Shown here: positions 14,739 to 20,088 of the stretch, one piece after another | How the letters are laid out: each line of letters starts with the position of its first letter | Numbering within the stretch: position 1 is the first letter of the stretch | Origin: Alphaproteobacteria bacterium | GTDB lineage: Bacteria; Pseudomonadota; Alphaproteobacteria; Caulobacterales; Caulobacteraceae | Assembly (NCBI GenBank): GCA_028869395.1 | Contig: JAGWSE010000239.1 | Coordinates: forward strand, 1-20,088 | Reading direction: 5' to 3' | DNA length: 20,088 nucleotides | Made by a program: the position numbers and the translations under genes | The notes under the pieces: model-generated | What the model saw: only the letters and a program-made list of their open reading frames with translations | What the model was told of the DNA's origin: nothing | The model's database searches: none

Positions 14739-15404
14739 ATGGCTGAGGTCTCCGGTTACCGAGATGTCGTCGCCCGGATCGCGCGCGCCGCGCAAGCCTG
14801 CGGCCGCGCGCCGGCCACGATCACCCTCGTGGCGGTCTCCAAGCAGCAGCCCTGGGAAGCCATCGAGCCGGTGCTGGCCGCCGGCCAGACCGTGTTCGGC
14901 GAGAACAGGGTGCAGGAGGCCGTGGCCAGGTGGGAAGGCAAGTCGCGGGGCCTGACGCTGCACCTCATCGGGCCGCTGCAGACCAACAAGGCGAGGGAGG
15001 CGGTAGGCTTCTTCGACGTGATCGAGACGCTCGACCGCGAGAAGCTGGCCCGCCTCCTGGCCGAGGAAATCCAGAAGCAGGGCCGCTCGCCAAGGCTCTT
15101 TGTCCAGGTCAACACCGGGGAGGAGCCGCAGAAGGCGGGCGTCCTTCCCGCGGAGGCCGACGCCTTCATCGAACTGTGCCGCAGGAGATATGGCCTCGAG
15201 CCGCAGGGCCTGATGTGCATCCCGCCCGCCGACGAGCCCCCCGGCCCGCATTTCGCGCTGCTGGCCAAGATCGCCGAGCGGAACGGCTTGGAGAAACTCT
15301 CCATGGGCATGAGCGACGACTTCGAGACCGCCATCCGCCTCGGGGCGACGAGCGTGCGGGTGGGCTCGGCGATCTTCGGAGCGCGGCAGCCTCGGGGCGG
15401 TTAA
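14739..15404 (+). CDS. yggS: Pyridoxal-phosphate homeostasis protein, YggS/PLPBP family
   Basis: This 221-residue single-domain PLP-binding protein belongs to the YggS/PROSC family, which buffers cytoplasmic vitamin B6 and affects amino-acid pools. The PLP lysine is K35 in LVAVSKQQP; GENRVQEA at 55-62, HLIGPLQTNK at 75-84, MCIPP, and SMGMSDDFETAI at 188-199 are all family hallmarks. The frame stays open upstream and another ATG lies at 14721, but the ATG at 14739 has an AGAAGG site 5 bp before it. The gene diverges from the ThiE-like gene and converges on the LysE gene with overlapping stop codons. Confidence 0.93.
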   Translation: MAEVSGYRDVVARIARAAQACGRAPATITLVAVSKQQPWEAIEPVLAAGQTVFGENRVQEAVARWEGKSRGLTLHLIGPLQTNKAREAVGFFDVIETLDREKLARLLAEEIQKQGRSPRLFVQVNTGEEPQKAGVLPAEADAFIELCRRRYGLEPQGLMCIPPADEPPGPHFALLAKIAERNGLEKLSMGMSDDFETAIRLGATSVRVGSAIFGARQPRGG

Positions 15405-16024
15405 GCACGAGCCGAAGCGGTGACCACCCCGGCTGCGATCAGCGCTCCGCCGCCAGCGCGTTTCGACCAGAGCATGGCCTTGGGCGTCCTCAGCCAGCGC
15501 GTGGCGTGCGAGGCGGCGAGCGCATAACTCGCGTCCGTGCACGTCACCACGCCGACGAAGGTCGCCACGAGGATGGTCGCCTGCAGCAGGTAAGGGCCAT
15601 GCACGCTGATGAACTGCGGGGCGAAGGCGACGAAGAAGACGATGGTCTTCGGGTGGAAGGTCCCGACCGCGACATTGCTCCAGAAGGCGACCGCCGGCCG
15701 GATCGGCGGCGGGGCCGTACTGGCGGCCTCGGTGGCGGGGCGCGCCTTCCAGACAGTCAGCACGCCGAGGCCCACCAAGTAAAAGGCGCCGGCCCACTTC
15801 AAGATCGAGAAGGCGAGCGCGGAGGCGGCCAGGATTGCGCCGGCCCCGGCGAGCGACAGGGTCATGGCGATGGCGTTGCCGACCGACATGCCCCCCACAG
15901 AGGCCAGCGCCGAGCGCTTCCCTGAGCTCAAGGCATAGCCGACGATGGCCGTAACCCCCGGTCCCGGGATCAGCCCCATGACGGCGGACGCCGCCGCAAA
16001 GCCCAGCCAGACGCGCCAATCCAT
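15401..16024 (-). CDS. LysE family amino-acid/metabolite exporter
   Basis: This 207-residue inner-membrane protein shows the LysE/RhtB signature near its N-terminus: GLIPGPGVTAIVGYALSSGKRSALASVGGMSVGNAI. Several hydrophobic spans follow (AMTLSLAGAGAILAASAL, WAGAFYLVGLGVLTVW, TIVFFVAFAPQF, ATILVATFVGVVTC). Family members export basic or neutral amino acids or similar metabolites; the substrate cannot be read from sequence. I chose the ATG at 16024 over a TTG at 16033. Its stop overlaps the yggS stop in a TTAA. The YkuD-domain gene lies 31 bp upstream on the same strand, so they may be co-transcribed. Confidence 0.88.
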   Translation of the reverse strand: MDWRVWLGFAAASAVMGLIPGPGVTAIVGYALSSGKRSALASVGGMSVGNAIAMTLSLAGAGAILAASALAFSILKWAGAFYLVGLGVLTVWKARPATEAASTAPPPIRPAVAFWSNVAVGTFHPKTIVFFVAFAPQFISVHGPYLLQATILVATFVGVVTCTDASYALAASHATRWLRTPKAMLWSKRAGGGALIAAGVVTASARA

Positions 16025-16055
16025 GGGCGCCAAATAGCAGAGTTGGGCCGTCTCG

Positions 16056-16607
16056 TCAGGCAGCGGCGATTTCGACGGTGTCGCCCGGTCCTGCGGCCTT
16101 CAGCACCGCCTCCAGGTCCTCGGCTGACAGCGCCACGCACCCCTCGGTCGGTTCGTAGCCGTCGCGCGCGATGTGCATGAAGATGCAGGAGCCCATGTAG
16201 GGCCTGGGCGGATCGTCGTTGTGGCCCAGCACCACCACGCGGTCGTAGAGCCGGTCGTCCCGCCACAGTTTCTCGAAGCTGCCCCGGTAGGGCAGCTTGA
16301 CTGGCCTGTTGTAGTTCGGCTCGTCCTGCGGATCGTCGGACCAGCCGTCGTCGCGGGCGATCGGCTCCTTCGGAAGGGCGGTGTCGGGCTCGCCGGCGTC
16401 GGGACGGTAGAGCACCTTTCGGATGGTCCACACGCCGATGGGAGAGCAGCCGTCGCCTTCGCGCTTGTGGTTGGCCTCGACGACCCCCTTGCGGCCGATG
16501 GCGCAGCGCAAGATGCGCCCCTCGAACTCGAAGCGGCCGTCGGGATGGGCGACGAACTTCACCTTGGCCCTCAAATCCTTTTGCCCGCGCGCGGTCATAC
16601 GGTGCAT
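16056..16607 (-). CDS. YkuD (L,D-transpeptidase) domain protein lacking a signal peptide
   Basis: This 183-residue protein carries the YkuD core: an early SPIGVWTIRKVLYRP block, LGHNDDPP, and the active-site run H145 to C157 in HIARDGYEPTEGCVAL. Typical family members crosslink peptidoglycan peptides in the periplasm. The N-terminus is basic and not a signal peptide, and an in-frame TAG lies two codons before the ATG, so no longer exported form is encoded upstream. It could be cytoplasmic, leave by another route, or process a different substrate. It diverges from cenR with 11 bp between start codons. Confidence 0.82.
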   Translation of the reverse strand: MHRMTARGQKDLRAKVKFVAHPDGRFEFEGRILRCAIGRKGVVEANHKREGDGCSPIGVWTIRKVLYRPDAGEPDTALPKEPIARDDGWSDDPQDEPNYNRPVKLPYRGSFEKLWRDDRLYDRVVVLGHNDDPPRPYMGSCIFMHIARDGYEPTEGCVALSAEDLEAVLKAAGPGDTVEIAAA

Positions 16608-16618
16608 GTTCTAGCGCA

Positions 16619-17302
16619 ATGGCTCAACGCAAGACCCTCCTCATCGTCGACGACGACGCGGACCTTCGCGGTGCGGTGGCCGAACAACTCGAGGCCGAGG
16701 AGTTCGACACCCTCGAGGCCGCCACAGGCGGCGAAGGCGTCCGCGCCGCCGAAGAGCAGCGGCCCGACCTGATCCTGCTCGACGTTGATCTACCCGACAT
16801 GGACGGCCGCGAGGCCTGCCGGCGCATGCGCAAGGCCGGCGTCGCCGCCCCCGTGATCATGCTCACCGCCGCGGCCGCCGACGAGGACACCATCCAGGGC
16901 CTCGAGGCCGGCGCCAACGACTATGTGACCAAGCCCTACAAGTTCGCGGTCCTGCTCGCCCGCATCCGCGCCCAGCTGCGCAGCGCCGAGCACTCGGAAG
17001 GCGCTGTCTTCCGGCTGGGCGTCTACGAGTTCCGCCCGGCCGCCAAGCTGCTGGTGGACGAGAACCAGCGGAAGATCCGGCTGACGGAAAAGGAAACCAA
17101 CATCCTGAAGTACCTCTACCGGGCCGGGGAGAAGCCGGTTTCGCGGGAGGAGCTTCTGGCGGAGGTCTGGGGCTACAACGCCGGCGTCACGACACACACG
17201 CTGGAGACCCACGTCTACCGCCTGCGCCAGAAGATCGAGGACGACCCCGCCAACGCACGCCTGCTGCTCACCGAGGCCGGCGGCTACAAGCTCGCGCCGT
17301 AG
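16619..17302 (+). CDS. cenR: Response regulator CenR (OmpR family)
   Basis: This 227-residue OmpR-type regulator has a receiver domain at 1-120 with acidic pocket DDD at 11-13, phospho-acceptor D55 in LILLDVDLPDMDG, T83 and K105. A winged-helix DNA-binding domain occupies about 130-227. The block RLTEKETNILKYLYRAGEKP and the run VTTHTLETHVYRLRQKIEDD closely match alphaproteobacterial CenR. In Caulobacter CenR is an essential regulator of envelope integrity, working with the CenK kinase and found in this same region. No kinase gene is in the window. The start lacks a clear ribosome site, and any promoter must lie inside the divergent YkuD gene. Confidence 0.88.
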   Translation: MAQRKTLLIVDDDADLRGAVAEQLEAEEFDTLEAATGGEGVRAAEEQRPDLILLDVDLPDMDGREACRRMRKAGVAAPVIMLTAAAADEDTIQGLEAGANDYVTKPYKFAVLLARIRAQLRSAEHSEGAVFRLGVYEFRPAAKLLVDENQRKIRLTEKETNILKYLYRAGEKPVSREELLAEVWGYNAGVTTHTLETHVYRLRQKIEDDPANARLLLTEAGGYKLAP

Positions 17303-17329
17303 CCGCGTCTGCAGCTCCGCGGCGGAGAC

Positions 17330-18136
17330 CTAAAGAACCAGGTCCGCGCTGACCGGCGCGTGGTCGCTCGGCCGTTCCCAGGCGCGCACGTCGTCGTGGA
17401 CGCGGCTGGCCGCGCAGCCCAGCCGGAAGGCCGCGTCCCTGAGCCCGGGCGTCACCAGGATGTGGTCGAGCCGCAGACCCCGGTTGGAGGCGCGAAAATC
17501 GGCGGCGCGGTAGCTCCACCAGGAAAACATCTTCTCGGGGTCGGGCGTGGTCGCTCGCGGCAGGTCGATGAAGTCGAGAGAGGCTTTCAGCGCCTGGAAG
17601 GCCTCGACCTCGACGGGCGTGTGGCTCACCACCTTGGACATGTACTTGTGATTCCAGACGTCGTGTTCGGACGGCGCGACGTTCAGGTCCCCGACGATGA
17701 CAAGCGGGGCGGACGGATCCCGGCGCTTCAGCTCGGCCGTGAGCTTCTCGTAGAAGTCGAGCTTGTGGTCGAACTTGGGGTTCTCGGCCCGGTCCGGCGT
17801 ATCGCCGCCGGCGGGGATGTAGAAGTTGTGCACCTCGACGCCGGCGATGCGCGCGCCCACACAGCGGGCGTGGCCTTCGCGACAGACATCGAGGCGCGGG
17901 GCGTCCTCGATCGGCAGGCGCGAGGCGATCGCCACCCCGTGCCAGCCCTTCTGGCCGGCGATCCGCAGGTGCGGCAGCCCCATCTCGACGAACGCCTCCC
18001 TGGGGAACTCGCCCTCGCGGCACTTGATCTCCTGCAGGCACAGGACGTCCGGCGCCTGCTCGGCGACGAACCTCGCCACCTGCTCGACGCGAAGGCGCAC
18101 GGAGTTGACGTTCCAGGTGCAGAGACGGAGCCGCAT
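17330..18136 (-). CDS. xthA: Exodeoxyribonuclease III (AP endonuclease)
   Basis: This 268-residue protein is an ExoIII-type nuclease that cuts DNA at abasic sites and removes 3' blocking groups in base-excision repair. Catalytic landmarks are WNVNSVR at 8-14, E36 in LQEIKC, Y106 in VHNFYIPAGGD, D150 and N152 in GDLNVAP, D224-H225 in RLDHILVTP, and the final D258-H259 in SDHAPV. The frame is open well upstream, but MRLRLCTWNVNS at 18136 is the natural family start. It converges on cenR across a 27-bp gap. It is separated from lolA upstream by a terminator, so it should have its own promoter in the 18137-18362 gap. Confidence 0.95.
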   Translation of the reverse strand: MRLRLCTWNVNSVRLRVEQVARFVAEQAPDVLCLQEIKCREGEFPREAFVEMGLPHLRIAGQKGWHGVAIASRLPIEDAPRLDVCREGHARCVGARIAGVEVHNFYIPAGGDTPDRAENPKFDHKLDFYEKLTAELKRRDPSAPLVIVGDLNVAPSEHDVWNHKYMSKVVSHTPVEVEAFQALKASLDFIDLPRATTPDPEKMFSWWSYRAADFRASNRGLRLDHILVTPGLRDAAFRLGCAASRVHDDVRAWERPSDHAPVSADLVL

Positions 18137-18179
18137 GGGCCCGTCATATGGCGCCGCCGCGAACATTGCGAAACGCGGC

Positions 18180-18210
18180 AAAGAAACGCCCGGACGTTTC
18201 GGTCCGGGCG
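18180..18210 (-). terminator. Rho-independent terminator downstream of lolA
   Basis: A perfect 9-bp GC-rich stem (CGCCCGGAC / GTCCGGGCG) with a 6-nt loop is followed on the minus strand by TTTCTTT. That is the classic intrinsic terminator form for leftward transcription. It lies about 150 bp after the lolA stop and just before xthA, separating the two transcription units. Confidence 0.82.
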
Positions 18211-18349
18211 CAGTCTGTCTCTCAAGCCGCCGCCGGGAGGGGATAGGTCCGGCACGGATGCGCCCGCGCAAGAGATCGCGCAGAGGGCTAGTGTCATTAG
18301 CGCCACAGGGGCGAAATAAAGTCAACCGAAACCGTCGTCGACCATTGCG

Positions 18350-18367
18350 TGTGACAACATTGTCACA
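18350..18367. repeat. 18-bp inverted repeat, possible operator, at the lolA stop
   Basis: TGTGACAACATTGTCACA has perfect 8-bp arms around a CA centre and overlaps the lolA stop codon. It resembles a dimeric regulator site, though the half-site spacing does not fit the CRP pattern (TGTGA-N6-TCACA). It lies about 215 bp upstream of the xthA start. Confidence 0.45.
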
Positions 18368-18998
18368 TTGCGGCGTGGCGTTCCGGGGCTCGGCGCGGAT
18401 CCTTGCCGACGAACAGGTCGTTGCGCAGGCCCGAGGTGGGGGAAAGCCCGATCAGGCGCACGCGCGTCGTGGCGCCGCGGGCGTCGGTGGCGGCCCAGCT
18501 GATCAGCTGGACGGGGCTGTCCGTGAAGGTCAGCTGCAGCTGGCCGGTGTTCTTGCGATGGCCGTCGCGGGCGGTGATGGTGAAGGTGGAGCCCTGCCGC
18601 TCGACCCCGGCGATCTCCACGCCCCGGTCCAGGCGGATCGTCTTGGCTAGGAACAGCGCCAGGGGCGTCATTCCCAGTGGATAGCGCGTGAACGTCTTCA
18701 GCCGATTGTCCGCCACGGTCACCGCGGCGCCGTCGGAAACCACCACCAGGCCCGACGGCGGGTCGTAGTCGAACCGCGCCTTGCCCGGGCGCTTCAAATA
18801 GAAGGTCCCCTCCGAGACGCGCCCCTGCGGATCGGTCTGCACGAACCGGCCCATCGCCTCGCCGAGGCCCTGCAGATAGACGGTCGCCTTCTCGACCAAG
18901 GCCTCGTCCTGCGGCGAGAGCTTGGTCTGCGCCAGCGCGGCGGGGGCGACGGCGGCGGCCGCGAGGCTGAGTGCGGCGGTTCGGCGGGTGATCGTCAT
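18363..18998 (-). CDS. lolA: Outer-membrane lipoprotein carrier protein LolA family
   Basis: This 211-residue protein has a cleavable signal peptide ending ALA-QT after residue 23. Its LolA-type fold shows FVQTDPQGRVSEGTFYLKRPGKARFDYD, LVVVSDGAAVTVADNRLKTFTRYPLG, and TPLALFLAK. LolA shuttles lipoproteins across the periplasm to the outer membrane, where LptE and the DUF3576 protein seen here may be clients. A twin arginine (TRRTAAL) begins the signal, but the segment also reads as an ordinary Sec signal. The ATG at 18998 gives the proper signal peptide, although the frame opens at 19049. It lies 105 bp downstream of ftsK on the same strand. That gap holds a small GCGGCG-AACG-CGCCGC hairpin at 19051-19066. 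Confidence 0.88.
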   Translation of the reverse strand: MTITRRTAALSLAAAAVAPAALAQTKLSPQDEALVEKATVYLQGLGEAMGRFVQTDPQGRVSEGTFYLKRPGKARFDYDPPSGLVVVSDGAAVTVADNRLKTFTRYPLGMTPLALFLAKTIRLDRGVEIAGVERQGSTFTITARDGHRKNTGQLQLTFTDSPVQLISWAATDARGATTRVRLIGLSPTSGLRNDLFVGKDPRRAPERHAAM

Positions 18999-19103
18999 GG
19001 GCGGAATCTCGTAACGCGCGCCAGCGGCGGCAATAGGGCGCGCGGACAATGCGGCGAACGCGCCGCCGTTCCAATTGCGGCGACCGTGCGCGAAGAAGGG
19101 AGG

Positions 19104-20088
19104 CTAGGGCGCGGCGCTGACCAGGATCTCGCGCTTGCCGGCGTGGTTGGCGGGTCCCACGACGCCTTCCTGTTCCATGCGCTCCATCAGCGAAGCGGCC
19201 CGGTTGTAGCCGATCTGCAGCCGACGCTGGATGTAGCTGGTCGACGCCTTGCCGTCGCGGGTGACCACGGCCACGGCGCGGTCGTAGAGGTCGTTGCCCT
19301 CGGAATCCCCGCCGAAGCCCAGGTCCCCGGCCTCCGCCTCCTCGTCGCCGCCGGCGGTGACCTCCTCGAGATACTGAGGCTGGCCCTGGTCGCGCAGGAA
19401 CTTGGCGACAGCCTCCACTTCGCCGTCTGAGACGAAGGGGCCGTGCAGGCGGGTGATGCGGCCGCCGCCGGCCATGTACAGCATGTCGCCCTGGCCGAGC
19501 AGCTGCTCGGCGCCCTGTTCGCCGAGGATGGTGCGGGCGTCGATCTTGCTGGTGACCTGGAAGCTGATGCGCGTCGGGAAGTTGGCCTTGATGGTGCCGG
19601 TGATCACGTCCACGGACGGGCGCTGGGTGGCCATGATCAGGTGGATGCCGGCGGCGCGGGCCATCTGCGCCAGGCGCTGCACGGCGCCCTCGATGTCCTT
19701 GCCCGCCACCATCATCAGGTCGGCGACCTCGTCGATCACCACCACCAGGTAGGGCATGGGCTCGGGGCGGAGCTTCTCCTCCTCGTAGACGGGCCGGCCG
19801 GCCTCGTCGAACCCGGTCTGGACGGTGCGCACGAAGTGCTCGCCCTTGGCCATGGCCTCCTTGGCCTTCTCATTGTAGCCGGCCACGTTGCGCACGCCGA
19901 TCTTGGACATGCGGCGGTAGCGGTCCTCCATCTCGCGCACGGTCCATTTGAGGGCGACGATCGCCTTCTTCGGGTCCGTCACGACCGGGGCGAGCAGATG
20001 CGGGATGCCGTCGTAGACCGACAATTCCAGCATCTTCGGATCGACCATGATGAATTTGCAGCGATCGGGCGGCATGCGATACAGCACC
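19104..20088 (-). CDS. ftsK: DNA translocase FtsK, C-terminal part (partial)
   Basis: The last 327 or so residues of FtsK are present; the membrane domain, linker and Walker A box lie beyond the right edge. FtsK pumps DNA at the septum and activates XerCD at dif. Visible are KFIMVDPKMLELSVYDGIPHL, the Walker B segment YLVVVIDEVADLMM, MATQRPSVDVITGTIKANFP and GAEQLLGQGDMLYM from the motor. After an acidic linker comes the gamma winged-helix domain around TSYIQRRLQIGYNRAASLMERMEQEGVVG, which reads orienting DNA motifs. The frame continues through the window edge. The gene ends in TAG, with lolA next on the same strand. Confidence 0.96.
   Translation of the reverse strand, partial: VLYRMPPDRCKFIMVDPKMLELSVYDGIPHLLAPVVTDPKKAIVALKWTVREMEDRYRRMSKIGVRNVAGYNEKAKEAMAKGEHFVRTVQTGFDEAGRPVYEEEKLRPEPMPYLVVVIDEVADLMMVAGKDIEGAVQRLAQMARAAGIHLIMATQRPSVDVITGTIKANFPTRISFQVTSKIDARTILGEQGAEQLLGQGDMLYMAGGGRITRLHGPFVSDGEVEAVAKFLRDQGQPQYLEEVTAGGDEEAEAGDLGFGGDSEGNDLYDRAVAVVTRDGKASTSYIQRRLQIGYNRAASLMERMEQEGVVGPANHAGKREILVSAAP

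Noticed and set aside
14628..16019. A 463-codon frame antisense to yggS and shifted against the LysE gene
   Set aside because: Its sequence is a shadow of two well-supported genes and has no recognisable domain.
18996..18998. LolA as a Tat substrate because of the TRR in its signal
   Set aside because: The rest of the Tat consensus is weak and LolA proteins are normally Sec-exported.
1..20088. Search for CRISPR arrays, insertion sequences, phage genes or tRNA/rRNA genes
   Set aside because: No direct-repeat arrays, transposase-like frames, integration sites or RNA gene patterns were seen. The region reads as conserved core chromosome.

Overview
This is a GC-rich chromosomal window of about 20 kb. 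Gene content, gene order and the best-recognised proteins (ParA, ParB, CenR, an NtrZ-like protein) point to an alphaproteobacterium of the Caulobacterales, plausibly Caulobacter or Phenylobacterium. The window covers the centromere-like parS/parAB neighbourhood, which in this group lies close to the replication origin. I saw no phage, transposon, CRISPR, tRNA or rRNA signal, and nothing I would call a wholly new system. The interest lies in small regulatory and packing features.

Left part (1-5865): the 3' end of rho with a hairpin terminator; a 240-bp convergent gap holding a perfect parS site; a leftward pair, dienelactone hydrolase then quinone reductase; and a rightward pair, a small DUF6489-type protein translationally coupled to mnmE. 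A 316-bp gap with two more perfect parS palindromes follows, then mnmG.

Middle (4003-8694): a tight rightward operon mnmG-rsmG-parA-parB-GNAT acetyltransferase, with overlaps or an 11-bp gap at every junction. MnmE and MnmG together modify tRNA wobble uridines, RsmG methylates 16S rRNA, and ParA/ParB segregate the origin using the nearby parS sites.

Leftward block (8713-13474): a DUF3576 lipoprotein, leuS, lptE and holA. The last three are nearly abutting or overlapping and probably co-transcribed.

Right part (13740-20088): a very compact run of alternating genes: ntrZ-like (right), ThiE/TenI-like (left), yggS (right), LysE-type exporter and a YkuD-domain protein (left), cenR (right), xthA, lolA and the 3' part of ftsK (left). 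Two convergent pairs share overlapping stop codons and two divergent pairs have start codons 11-16 bp apart. Several genes here concern the envelope or its control (NtrZ, YkuD protein, CenR, LolA, and LptE in the block before), mixed with chromosome maintenance (HolA, XthA, FtsK).
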